Shown here: piece by piece, positions 27,067 to 36,341 of the stretch
How the letters are laid out: every line of letters begins with the position of its first letter
How positions within the stretch are numbered: position 1 is the stretch's first letter
Origin: VRUE01 sp963698085
Lineage (GTDB): Bacteria > Actinomycetota > Thermoleophilia > Solirubrobacterales > 70-9
DNA: 64,000 nucleotides
Reading direction: 5' to 3'
Assembly: GCA_963698085.1 (NCBI GenBank)
Contig: OY969122.1
Location: 1,364,001 to 1,428,000, forward strand
Program-made: the position numbers and the translations under genes
The notes under the pieces: model-generated
What the model saw: the letters and a program-made list of their open reading frames with translations, nothing else
Told to the model about the DNA's origin: nothing
The model's database searches: none

Positions 27067-27756
27067 CTAGCTCTCGAGCATCGAAAGCCGCACCCGCTCG
27101 CGCTCCTCGGCCGCGCCGTCGGGACCCAGAAACGGCAGCGTGATCCAGAACATCAGGTCTGGAAGCCGGCTTGGCAGGCGAGCCGAGGCGCCGTGGAGGA
27201 TCTCGCTGTAGAGCAGCTCGTTGATGCCGCCGGCGAGGGAAAGCGAGGTGATGCCCGGTAGCTCGACCGATGTCTCCGCCCGTCCGGCATCGAGAAACCC
27301 GGTGAACTGGCGCAGGGCGGCGTCGCGCCGCGCCAGCGCCTTGGGCCCCGCCGCCAGCACCTCGACGATCGCGAAGCGACCCTCGTCGGGATGCTCAGCG
27401 AGGTGTTTGAGCAGCTCCGCCAGTCCAGCCGCGACACGCTCGGCCCAGGGCGCGCCCGGCTTGGACTCGAAACCCCGCGCCGTGTCGCCCAGCAGGTTGC
27501 CGAGCAGGACGTCGTAGGCGGCGAGGAAGCAGTCCTCCTTGCTGGCGAAGAGCTCGTAGAACGTCTTTCTCGATACGCCGGCGACGCCGATCACGTCGAC
27601 AACGCGCGTCTCTGGATAGCCGCGCTCGGCGACAACCTCGATCATTGCCTGCAGAATCCGCCGCTGCTGGGACTCCGTCACCGCCTCCCGCGGTAGCCCA
27701 TGACGGCCCCGGGGCAGCCGCTCGTTCAGCTTAGCGGTGCGTCTACCGGAAGCCAC
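27067..27756 (-). CDS. TetR/AcrR-family transcriptional regulator
   Basis: A 229-residue regulator. Residues about 28-75 are a TetR helix-turn-helix (RILQAMIEVVAERGYPETRVVDVIGVAGVSRKTFYELFASKEDCF, read in parts) with the typical Phe-Tyr-x-x-Phe-x-x-Lys-Glu recognition-end motif. The remainder is a helical ligand-binding domain. It starts nine bases after the purA stop on the same strand and lies next to the secreted-family genes and the mce operon. It could control envelope genes, but the target is not shown by the sequence. Confidence 0.9.
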   Translation of the reverse strand: MASGRRTAKLNERLPRGRHGLPREAVTESQQRRILQAMIEVVAERGYPETRVVDVIGVAGVSRKTFYELFASKEDCFLAAYDVLLGNLLGDTARGFESKPGAPWAERVAAGLAELLKHLAEHPDEGRFAIVEVLAAGPKALARRDAALRQFTGFLDAGRAETSVELPGITSLSLAGGINELLYSEILHGASARLPSRLPDLMFWITLPFLGPDGAAEERERVRLSMLES

Positions 27757-27765
27757 ATAGAGACT

Positions 27766-29136
<1,371 letters not shown>

Positions 29137-29192
29137 AGCGCGGGGATTGTGACTGGTTGAGGCACCGGGAGCCATCCCGGCAGGGGTTCCAC

Positions 29193-29930
29193 TTAGCTGT
29201 ATGGAGCCTTGTCCAGTCGTCGATCTGCCCCAAACAGGGGCACCTGCTCGCAAGTCTCGGTCAGTCGAGAGACAGTCCGCTTGCCGATCTGATCCTCGAG
29301 CTTATCCACGGTGAGGTTGGTCGTCAGCATGATCGATCGCTCATCTTCGTATCGCTCGTTCACAAGGGCATACAGCTGCTCTAGGACCCAATCAGAGCGT
29401 TTCTCAGCGCCGAAGTCATCGATGTGAAGCAGGTCAACCGACGTAAGACGCTCGAAAAAAGCCCCGTATGAGTCGCTGCTGGCCTCTGCTTCGTAGGTGC
29501 GTCGGATGCGCGCAAGCAGTTTCGGCAGAGAGTAGATCGCCACCGAATGACCCATCTCCGTGGCCGCCTTTGACACCAGCATCGCGAGAGTGGTCTTTCC
29601 GGTCCCGGTATCTCCGAACAGCCACAGTCCTCGCCCCATTTTCAGGTTCGAATCCAGTTCATGGATGAAGGCGTCGACCCGCTTGACCGCCTCTTTCGTC
29701 TCGATTTGGTGCGCCATATCGCTGACCGGCGGGCGGTCGAATGAGACGCCCCGGAACTTTGGCGGGATCGCCGAGGCGACGCCGCGGACGCGGCCCCGTT
29801 TGAGCCGTCCGTCCCGGCACTCGCAGGCCCGCGCGACGTCCTCGGGGCCGAGGATCCAGCCCGATCCGTCACAGGCGCCGACGGGGCACGCCCGCTCGGC
29901 GAAGGGCTCGCTGCGCGGCCGCGCAGCCAT
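29193..29930 (-). CDS. DnaC/DnaI-like helicase-loader ATPase
   Basis: A 245-residue AAA+ ATPase. The N-terminus has a cysteine set (CPVGACDG and ACECRDG) that may bind zinc, as in DnaI-type loaders. The Walker A loop is GDTGTGKTT (about 106-114) and the Walker B segment is LLHIDDFGAEK. TTNLTVDKL near the end is the sensor-1 region of the DnaC/IstB group, and RTVSRLTETCE contains the likely arginine finger. The ATG overlaps the dnaB stop in TGATG, so it is translated together with the replicative helicase. Loading of DnaB is the natural inference. IstB is unlikely because no transposase gene is present. Confidence 0.85.
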   Translation of the reverse strand: MAARPRSEPFAERACPVGACDGSGWILGPEDVARACECRDGRLKRGRVRGVASAIPPKFRGVSFDRPPVSDMAHQIETKEAVKRVDAFIHELDSNLKMGRGLWLFGDTGTGKTTLAMLVSKAATEMGHSVAIYSLPKLLARIRRTYEAEASSDSYGAFFERLTSVDLLHIDDFGAEKRSDWVLEQLYALVNERYEDERSIMLTTNLTVDKLEDQIGKRTVSRLTETCEQVPLFGADRRLDKAPYS

Positions 29931-32623
29931 CAGAACTCAGGCCCGGCGGCGGCGGCGTCCTCGAGCGGCGGCCCTTCCCCCGCCGGCTGCTCAACCGGCC
30001 GCTCGTGGCCGGAGAAGTCGGCGAATTTGGGGAAGCGGTCGAGGAAGACGAGTTTCGGCGAGCCGATCGGCCCGTTCCTATGCTTGGCGATGATCACATC
30101 CGCGAGGCCGTCGGGCTCGTCTTCGGGATCGCGGTAGTAGTCCTCGCGATAGAGGAAGGCGACCAGGTCGGCGTCCTGCTCGATCGAGCCCGACTCGCGC
30201 AGATCCGAGAGCATCGGCTTAGGCGGGTGGCGCTGCTCCGGCGCGCGCGAGAGCTGGGAGATCGCCAGCACCGGCACCGCCAGCTCGCGGGCGAGGATCT
30301 TCAGTCCACGGCTCATCTGGCCGACCTGCTCGACCCGGTTGGCGCGCATGTCGTCGGACCGCATCAGCTGCAGGTAATCGACGATCACGAGACCAAGCCC
30401 CCCCTGATCCTGGGTCTGCGCGTGCAGCCGGCGCGCCTTGGCGCGCAGGTCGAGCAGGCCGAGGTCGGAGGAATCGTCGAACCAGAGCGGCGCCTCCTCC
30501 AGCTCGTTGCAGGCGCGGACGACCTTCGGCCAGTCCTTCTGTGCGACCTGCCCCTTGCGCAGCTTGTCGCCCGAGATCCGCGCCCGGCAGGCGATGAAGC
30601 GCTGCGCCAGCTCGACCTCGGACATCTCGAGCGAGAAGAAGGCGACCGGCATACCCCGCTTCACCGCCACGTTCTCGGCGATGTTGGCGACGATCGCGCT
30701 GTTGTGGACGATGACGTCGTCGGCGACGAAGTTCCGCAGGCCGGGCACGTCGAGGTCGTAGGTCTCTTCTTCGCCTACGTACTCGACCGAGGCGACCTCG
30801 TCCCACCAGATGTCGGAGTCGGCCAGCTCCTCCAATGCCGGGGACCTGGTCGCCTCCGCCAGCTCGGCAAGCAGGCCACGTGACGGGCTGCGCTTGCCGA
30901 CGTGCCAGTTGTGATTGCGGGGGTGGCCGGTGACCTCGCTGACGTCGGCCCAAGATCGCTCCCCCTTCCCAAGCAACACGCCTTCCCAGACCTCGGCCGG
31001 AATTGTGTCGGTGTTCGTCATGCGCGGCGCGCCGTCGAGCCGCTTCAGAACGCGGGCTTGCTGTTCTTCCTTGCCGGGAACGCGAATCAGCTCGCAGAAC
31101 CGTCGCAGTCCCGCCTGCGAGGTGATCCTGATCTCCCGGGCGACCTTGCCGGTTCCGTCGTAAACAGGTCGCTTCAACGTCCGGATCGTCGCGACGATCC
31201 CCAGCCGGAGCAGCAGATGCTGGACGTCGTGGGCGAGCCGCTTGCTGATCGTCGTGTAGCCGATCTGCGCCAGCCGGTCGCTGCAGTAGACGTGGCCGTC
31301 GCAGGCGTACATCACGCCGAGGAAGCGAGCAATCTGCTCGTCGTCGAGCCCGAAGATCGCATCGGGGACGAACTTCTCCGCCGAGCGCAGGCCCATCAGG
31401 CCGTGGTCCTTCAGCATTGCGGTAACAGGGTTTGGTCCAGCCCCGTGGCCAGCACTGATGGTTGCTGTCCCATGCCCCCGAGCACCCGCCCGATCGATAC
31501 GTACGCCGAAGGCATGGGCAGCCTCTTCAACTTCGGGAAGAATCTCGGACTCTTTTCCAAAGCAAAAGCAGGGCGTGGCTCCGCCGAGCGAGCCGTCGGC
31601 AATCAGTGCGCCAAGCATCACGACCTCATGATCCGGCAGGGACTCGCACCTCTCGGCAACGGGAAGACGCCGCGGGACCGCAATACGCGTGCCAGTGGTA
31701 AGCCCCCCGACCTCCTGCCATCCAAGACTGGTGAGAACAGGATGATTTGAAGTCGCTTCCAGCGTGCGGCCGAGCCGGGTCGTCATCCGATAGACGGGCT
31801 TGCAGCCATTTGGCTCGATGGCGGCGGCCTTGGCGCGCCTAACCGTCAGGTCGGGTGCAAGCGAGGCGACCCAAACATCCTCCCCTCGCCTGTGTGCCTC
31901 GTAGAGCTCAGCGACTCGCTGCCGAGACCCGGTCACCGGATTATAGATCAAAGAATTCTGATTAATACACTTTCCCATGGCTGGCCGTGCCGCCACGATG
32001 ATCAGATTGCCGGGCTGGAAGCCGCCCGTGATCGAGTCGATGTCGCGGAAGCCGGAGGGAGTGCCGGTCAGCTCCAGCTCCCCGGTGGAGAGCTTCTCCA
32101 GGCGGTCGACCTCGTCGTGGAGGATCTCGGAGAGGAGGCGGAAGTCACTCGCCTGCTCTTTGTGGGCGACGTCGAAGAGCAGCTTCTCGGCACGCTCGGA
32201 GAGCTCGCGCGGTTCGCCGTCGCGCCCGTGTACCCAGCCCTGGATCTCCTGGCCCGCGCCGAGCAGCCGCCGCAGCAGCGAGTTCTGCTGGACGATCTCG
32301 GCGTAGTGCTTGGCGTTGCCGGCGGCGGGGACCTTGGCGGCCAGCTCGGAGACGTAATGCTTGCCGCCGGCCGCGTCGATCTCGTTGCGCTGGACCAGCG
32401 CCTCGCTGACGCTGAGCTCGTCAACCGGCTTCGAGGCGGCGTAGAGGTCGTGGACGGCGCGGAAGATCGCCGCGTGCTTGTCGAGGTAGAAGTCTTCCCC
32501 GTTCAGCTTCACCTCGTCGATGACCCGGCTCAGCGCCGGCTCAGCGACCAGCATTGCCCCCAGCACCGATTCCTCGGCCTCAATGTTCTGGGGGGGAACG
32601 TGGGTTGCGGGCGGCTGCGGCAT
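29930..32623 (-). CDS. dnaB: Replicative DNA helicase with intein
   Basis: An 897-residue precursor. After removal of the intein (residues 219-641) a 474-residue DnaB helicase remains, the normal size. The N-terminal domain has PQNIEAEESVLGAML, and the linker and RecA-like core start near TGTPSGFRDID. The Walker A sequence is split by the intein: VAARPAMGK before and SAIVANIAENVAVK after. Motifs further on include FFSLEMSEVELAQR, VIVDYLQLM (Walker B) and AISQLSRAPEQR. Normal DnaB has Thr or Ser after GK, and here the +1 residue is Ser. Helicase activity therefore requires splicing. The stop overlaps the start of the loader-like gene. Confidence 0.96.
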   Translation of the reverse strand: MPQPPATHVPPQNIEAEESVLGAMLVAEPALSRVIDEVKLNGEDFYLDKHAAIFRAVHDLYAASKPVDELSVSEALVQRNEIDAAGGKHYVSELAAKVPAAGNAKHYAEIVQQNSLLRRLLGAGQEIQGWVHGRDGEPRELSERAEKLLFDVAHKEQASDFRLLSEILHDEVDRLEKLSTGELELTGTPSGFRDIDSITGGFQPGNLIIVAARPAMGKCINQNSLIYNPVTGSRQRVAELYEAHRRGEDVWVASLAPDLTVRRAKAAAIEPNGCKPVYRMTTRLGRTLEATSNHPVLTSLGWQEVGGLTTGTRIAVPRRLPVAERCESLPDHEVVMLGALIADGSLGGATPCFCFGKESEILPEVEEAAHAFGVRIDRAGARGHGTATISAGHGAGPNPVTAMLKDHGLMGLRSAEKFVPDAIFGLDDEQIARFLGVMYACDGHVYCSDRLAQIGYTTISKRLAHDVQHLLLRLGIVATIRTLKRPVYDGTGKVAREIRITSQAGLRRFCELIRVPGKEEQQARVLKRLDGAPRMTNTDTIPAEVWEGVLLGKGERSWADVSEVTGHPRNHNWHVGKRSPSRGLLAELAEATRSPALEELADSDIWWDEVASVEYVGEEETYDLDVPGLRNFVADDVIVHNSAIVANIAENVAVKRGMPVAFFSLEMSEVELAQRFIACRARISGDKLRKGQVAQKDWPKVVRACNELEEAPLWFDDSSDLGLLDLRAKARRLHAQTQDQGGLGLVIVDYLQLMRSDDMRANRVEQVGQMSRGLKILARELAVPVLAISQLSRAPEQRHPPKPMLSDLRESGSIEQDADLVAFLYREDYYRDPEDEPDGLADVIIAKHRNGPIGSPKLVFLDRFPKFADFSGHERPVEQPAGEGPPLEDAAAAGPEF
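30701..31969 (-). mobile_element. DnaB intein with LAGLIDADG-type endonuclease domain
   Basis: A 423-residue in-frame intein. Block A is CINQNSLIYNP with Cys1. Block B is EATSNHPVLTSLGW with the catalytic Thr and His. Endonuclease blocks are LGALIADGSLGG and LGVMYACDGHVYC, the paired LAGLIDADG-type motifs with the acidic residue conserved in both. The C-terminal blocks are YDLDVPGLRNFVADDVIVHN, ending in His-Asn and followed by Ser+1. All splicing residues look intact. The insertion is directly after the P-loop lysine, a point where only a correctly spliced product gives an ATPase. Confidence 0.95.
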
Positions 32624-32802
32624 CTACGTCTAGTTAAGGGACGGCGGCGGCGGATTCCGACCGTCCCGCTAGCAAACCAGAGCGCCTGCTTCACCAGGGA
32701 TGCGTGGCTGCAAATACGGCGAGAATCTTTCGCGACGCAGCCGTTACAGAAGATTTTGCTTTCGCGCACCTCTCGTTACGCCGCAACGTTTAAGCTGCAA
32801 TC

Positions 32803-33093
32803 ATGGAGGCGATGAGAGATAGCTGGACCGACGACCGCCTGGACGACCTCAACGGCAAGGTGGACGCTCTGCGGCTGGAGATGAGAGAGGAATTCGCGGC
32901 AGTGCGGGGGGAGATGCGCGACGGCTTCGACAGGGTGGACAAGAAATTCGACAAGATCGATGCGCGGTTCGAAGGAATGGACGAGCGCTTCCAGGCCATG
33001 GATGCGCGACTAATTGGGATCTACCGGACGATGGTCGTGTTTTGCGGTACGGCCATGGCGGCGCTGATCGGATTCATTGCCACCCAGATCTAG
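32803..33093 (+). CDS. Small coiled-coil membrane protein
   Basis: A 96-residue protein: a charged heptad-like region (about 8-72) with repeated MREEFAAVRGEMRDGFDRVD and FDKIDARFEGMDERFQAMD units, then one C-terminal membrane helix. This plan is common in small actinobacterial and phage-derived proteins with no settled function. It is divergent from dnaB across 179 bases that must hold both promoters. Its stop codon overlaps the stop of the next, convergent gene. Confidence 0.75.
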   Translation: MEAMRDSWTDDRLDDLNGKVDALRLEMREEFAAVRGEMRDGFDRVDKKFDKIDARFEGMDERFQAMDARLIGIYRTMVVFCGTAMAALIGFIATQI

Positions 33094-33791
33094 GCGTCGG
33101 CCGGCGGGATCTCGCCCGCAGCCTCCTTCTGGCGCTCGCCGCGGCGCAGCATGCGCTGGGTGAGGATCGCGATGCTGAGGATCGCCGTGGCGCCGAGGCT
33201 GAGCTGCACGCTGAGCAGGCCCTCGCGGGTCCAGTACACGTCGCGCAGATCGAGCAGGAGCGCCGCCTCGTCGAAGGTGAGCCCCATGCCTGCGCCCATC
33301 GGGATCGCGAGGCGATCCTCGAGGACGTCGTTGTCGGTGAGCAGGGCAGCGGTGCCCGAGGCGAAGGCGATCAGGATGCCGGGGACGAAGTGGTGGATGT
33401 GGCGCCCGCCGACTTTGACGTTTTCGAAGGGCCACCAGCGATCGCGGATGCCCCAGGTCGAAACCCGGACGAGGGTGAAGGCGCCGAGGAAGCCCGCGAG
33501 CAGGTTGAAGAGGACCGTCTCGCTACGCGGCGTCGCCGCGTAGCCGCTGACGGCGACGCTGACCGTGTCGAGTGCCGCCGCCGGCGCCGCTTCGACCAAC
33601 GGCTCGCCGTGGTCATGGTCGTGGGCCCGACGCTGCAGCAGGCGCCCGTACTGGCCCACCAGGACCGCACCGACGCCACCCAGGGCGACCGCGGCAAGGC
33701 CGACAGTCGCTCGCTCCGAGCGCGCCCAGCCGAATCGCGTTCGCGCCCGGGCGCGCCGAGTCAGGCGAGTTGGAAGACGCAGCGAGGCCAC
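33090..33791 (-). CDS. Integral membrane hypothetical protein
   Basis: About 233 residues from the GTG at 33791. An open frame continues upstream into rplI but is only an artefact. Four or five membrane helices are visible (GLAAVALGGVGAVLVGQYG, FNLLAGFLGAFTLVRV, FVPGILIAFASGTAALL, LSLGATAILSIAIL). A hydrophilic His-rich loop HDHDHGEP and the motif GGRHIHHFVPG could bind metal. It lies between rplI and dnaB on the same strand. Family not recognised. Confidence 0.72.
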   Translation of the reverse strand: MASLRLPTRLTRRARARTRFGWARSERATVGLAAVALGGVGAVLVGQYGRLLQRRAHDHDHGEPLVEAAPAAALDTVSVAVSGYAATPRSETVLFNLLAGFLGAFTLVRVSTWGIRDRWWPFENVKVGGRHIHHFVPGILIAFASGTAALLTDNDVLEDRLAIPMGAGMGLTFDEAALLLDLRDVYWTREGLLSVQLSLGATAILSIAILTQRMLRRGERQKEAAGEIPPADA

Positions 33792-33825
33792 CCGGCGGAG
33801 CCTAACGCCACGAACCCAGGAGCTC

Positions 33826-34278
33826 TTAGCTCTCCTCGGCGACGATCGTCTTGACCGATGCGGTGGTGCCGTCGGCGAGCTCGATCTCGACCATGTGGGT
33901 GCCGATCTCGCGGATCGGCTGCTCGAGGCGGACTTTGCGCCGGTCGATACGCAGGTCGCGCGCCTCCCGGATCGCATCGACGATCTCCTTGGCGCCGACC
34001 GAGCCGAACAGCTTGCCGCCATCGTCAGCCCGTTGGTGGATCGTCAGCACGGTCTTGGAGAGCAGCGAGGCGGCCTGCTCTTCGTGCTCGGCGCGCTGCC
34101 GCGCGAGCTTTTCCGCTGCCGCTTGGCGCTGCTGCGCTTGCTCGAGCGCGCCGGAGGTGGCCGGCGCGGCGAGCTTGCGCGGGATCAAGTAGTTGCGCAG
34201 ATAGCCCGGGGAGACGTCGACCGGTTCCCCACGCTGCCCGAGGCTCTCGACGTCCTCGAGCAGGATCGCCTGCGTCAT
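33826..34278 (-). CDS. rplI: 50S ribosomal protein L9
   Basis: A 150-residue L9. The N-terminal domain has ILLEDVESLGQRGEPVDVSPGYLRNYLIPR (read in parts), the known L9 signature, followed by the long connecting helix and the C-terminal domain with FGSVGAKEIVDAI. The ATG at 34278 overlaps the rpsR stop, so rpsR and rplI are translated together. An open frame reaching to 34866 is only antisense-free extension over rpsR. Confidence 0.97.
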   Translation of the reverse strand: MTQAILLEDVESLGQRGEPVDVSPGYLRNYLIPRKLAAPATSGALEQAQQRQAAAEKLARQRAEHEEQAASLLSKTVLTIHQRADDGGKLFGSVGAKEIVDAIREARDLRIDRRKVRLEQPIREIGTHMVEIELADGTTASVKTIVAEES

Positions 34279-34544
34279 CAGCGCTCTCCGACGTAGGGCA
34301 GCAGGGCGATCTCGCGCGCCCGCTTCACCGCCACCGAGAGCTGCCGCTGGTGCTTGCGCGAAAGGCCGGTGACGCGGCGACCGCGCGTCTTTCCCTTGTC
34401 TGAGAGGAAGCGGCGCAGGAGGTTGAGGTCCTTGTAGTCGACCGCATCCGAGTTGATCCGCGTGTATTTGCGCGGCCGGACTCGATCGGCACCACGCCGC
34501 CCCCGGCGCGGGGTGTCGTTTCCATTTTCTCTGGGTCGGGCCAT
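34278..34544 (-). CDS. rpsR: 30S ribosomal protein S18
   Basis: An 88-residue S18 with the family core YKDLNLLRRFLSDKGK and RRVTGLSRKHQRQLSVAVKRAREIALLPY (read in parts). The N-terminus is Arg/Gly-rich. Located in the conserved order rpsF-ssb-rpsR-rplI, overlapping rplI by ATGA. Confidence 0.97.
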   Translation of the reverse strand: MARPRENGNDTPRRGRRGADRVRPRKYTRINSDAVDYKDLNLLRRFLSDKGKTRGRRVTGLSRKHQRQLSVAVKRAREIALLPYVGER

Positions 34545-34573
34545 TAGCGGCCCGGGATGCTACAGACCCGACG

Positions 34574-35050
34574 CTAGAAGGGGATGTCGTCGTCGCCCCC
34601 GCCACCACCGGCGCCCGCGGGTGCAGCGTCGTAGTCGGAGGTATCGGCGGGCGTGTCGCTCTGGGGCGTAAAGCCATTGCCGTTGCCGCCACCCCCACCT
34701 CCGCCATCGCGTGAGCCGAGGAACTGAACGGAGTTGGCGACGATCTGCACCGCCTGACGTTTGCCGCTGCCGTCTTTGGCCTCCCACTCGCGCCAGTCGA
34801 GGCGTCCTTCGACCGCCACCGGGCGGCCCTTGGAGAGGTAGTTCGCGCAGTTCTCGCCCTGGGCACCCCAGACGGTCACGTTGAAGTAGTTGGGCTTGTC
34901 GACCCACTCGCCGGTCGAGCCGTCCTTGCGGCGGCTGTTGACCGCCACGCGCAGCTCGCAGACCGCCGTTCCGCCGCCGGTATGGCGCAGTTCAGGGTCC
35001 TGGGTCAGGTTCCCGGTGATGACCACCACGTTGATGTTCGAAGCCGCCAC
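34574..35050 (-). CDS. ssb: Single-stranded DNA-binding protein
   Basis: A 158-residue SSB. The OB fold runs from NVVVITGNLTQDPELR to VEGRLDWREWE and NSVQFLGSR, followed by a Gly/Asn-rich linker and the acidic tail GGDDDIPF, the docking site for partner proteins. The GTG at 35050 is chosen because GAGGAG lies nine bases before it. The GTG at 35059 lies inside that ribosome site. Confidence 0.96.
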   Translation of the reverse strand: MAASNINVVVITGNLTQDPELRHTGGGTAVCELRVAVNSRRKDGSTGEWVDKPNYFNVTVWGAQGENCANYLSKGRPVAVEGRLDWREWEAKDGSGKRQAVQIVANSVQFLGSRDGGGGGGGNGNGFTPQSDTPADTSDYDAAPAGAGGGGGDDDIPF

Positions 35051-35147
35051 GGCTCTCACTCCTCAAGATCGTTTGTTGAGACATCAGTCTAAGAGCGGCA
35101 GCGGCGTGACTCGCCCCCCCGAAACCGGAATCTGCGCGAAAAGGCAG

Positions 35148-35735
35148 CTATGCAGCGGTGTCGTCAGGCTCGCCCTCGTCGGCAGGCTCGGAGGCCTCCG
35201 GCTCAGGGGCGGCCTCGGCCGGTTCCGCTGCCGGCTCAGGTGCCTCGGCAGCGGGCTCCTCGATGGGCGGCTCGGCGACTGCGGCCGGAGCAGCAGCAGT
35301 CTCGTCGGCAGCGACAGTCTCGGCTGCCGCCTCGGCGGCAGCGGCAACGTCAGGTGCGGCCTCGGCGGGTGGCGTTGAGGGCCGCTCGCGGGAGGCGCTC
35401 GGGCCAGGAGCGCTGGTCGCCGGCGGGACCGTCACCGGCGTGTCGGCGTCGACTTTGAAGACGCGGAAGCGCAGCACGCCGTCGGTGATCTTCAAGTTGT
35501 GATCGAGCTGCTCGAGCAGCTCGGTCGGCGCCTCGAAGCGGAACCAGCGGTAGTCGGCCTCAGTGCGCTGGTCGATCTCGTAGGCCATCTTGCGCAGGCC
35601 CCAGACGTTCTCGTGTTTCAGCGTCCCCGCAGCCTCGATTTGACTCTTCGCCTCATTGGCGACAGCGTCACGGGCCGGGGCGTCCTGCCCCGGGTCCAGC
35701 ATAAGGACCAGCTCATATTCGCGTGGCGCTGCCAA
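35148..35735 (-). CDS. rpsF: 30S ribosomal protein S6 with long acidic tail
   Basis: A 195-residue protein. Residues 1-100 are a normal S6 (REYELVLMLDP at the N-terminus, ENVWGLRKMAYEID in the middle, DGVLRFRVFKVD at the end of the fold). Residues about 101-195 form an extension of Ala, Pro and Glu with almost no hydrophobic residues. The start is TTG. It heads the rpsF-ssb-rpsR-rplI operon. S6 is known in some bacteria to be glutamylated or to have a flexible tail, but a 95-residue tail is unusual. It should be disordered. Confidence 0.94.
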   Translation of the reverse strand: MAAPREYELVLMLDPGQDAPARDAVANEAKSQIEAAGTLKHENVWGLRKMAYEIDQRTEADYRWFRFEAPTELLEQLDHNLKITDGVLRFRVFKVDADTPVTVPPATSAPGPSASRERPSTPPAEAAPDVAAAAEAAAETVAADETAAAPAAVAEPPIEEPAAEAPEPAAEPAEAAPEPEASEPADEGEPDDTAA

Positions 35736-35761
35736 AACGGCGTCGGACTATAGCCAGGTCG

Positions 35762-36169
35762 CTAGTGCGGAGCGAACTCCATCGAGCCGTCGTCGGGTGG
35801 TGGAGGCGCGGCCGGAGCGGGTTCAGCTGCGGAAGCAGGATGTGGCGGGGTCGATTCAGGCGGGGGGACGGGAGGGACGATGGCCTCAGCGGGCGGGTCC
35901 TGTCGCCGGGTGGGGGTGCCCGGCTTGGGCTGCGATCTTCTTCGGGGAGAGGGACGACGTCCGTCAGCGGGCTTGGCGCTCCCCTCAGAAGACTCCGCCC
36001 TGCCCCGTCCACCCCCACCCGACACCACCCGAGGAAGGCCGACGTCAGCTGGTAAGGGCTCGGGAGCCGGCGGCTCTAGGAGAGTTGGAACAAGCTTCAA
36101 GACAAGAAGCGCAGCACCCAGGACGGCAGCACCTTTCCCCGCAAGCTTCCACTGGATCCGCAGTCGCAC
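35762..36169 (-). CDS. Pro-rich membrane-anchored hypothetical protein
   Basis: A 135-residue protein with a basic N-terminus, one membrane helix (about 9-32) and an outer Pro/Ala/Arg-rich region with no recognised domain. The low-complexity sequence and lack of homology knowledge make it less certain. It sits 26 bases upstream of rpsF on the same strand and downstream of a long inverted repeat. Confidence 0.5.
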   Translation of the reverse strand: MRLRIQWKLAGKGAAVLGAALLVLKLVPTLLEPPAPEPLPADVGLPRVVSGGGGRGRAESSEGSAKPADGRRPSPRRRSQPKPGTPTRRQDPPAEAIVPPVPPPESTPPHPASAAEPAPAAPPPPDDGSMEFAPH

Positions 36170-36220
36170 GCACCTCTAAGTGCTCAGCGACCGAGTTTCG
36201 TCCCCCGGCTGCTGTTGAGA

Positions 36221-36339
36221 GAGAGGGTTGGGTGTCCTTCGCCCGCAGCGGCGTCCTCTTTTCGCCCCACCTGCAATCTCGGATGGCCGCCCTCTACGTG
36301 GCGAAAACCCAGCAAGGGGGAGGGACACCCAACCCTCTC
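36221..36339. repeat. Long-loop inverted repeat
   Basis: Perfect 17-bp arms (GAGAGGGTTGGGTGTCC at 36221-36237 and its complement at 36323-36339) enclose 85 bases. An inner pair, TTTTCGCC and GGCGAAAA, is nested inside. It fills the gap between otsA and the Pro-rich protein gene. It may be a terminator, a structured RNA or a small mobile repeat. Confidence 0.65.
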
Positions 36340-36341
36340 CC

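Noticed and set aside
29193..29930. The loader-like ATPase as an IstB transposition helper
   Set aside because: No transposase or terminal repeats are nearby, and it is overlapped with dnaB, which fits a helicase loader better.
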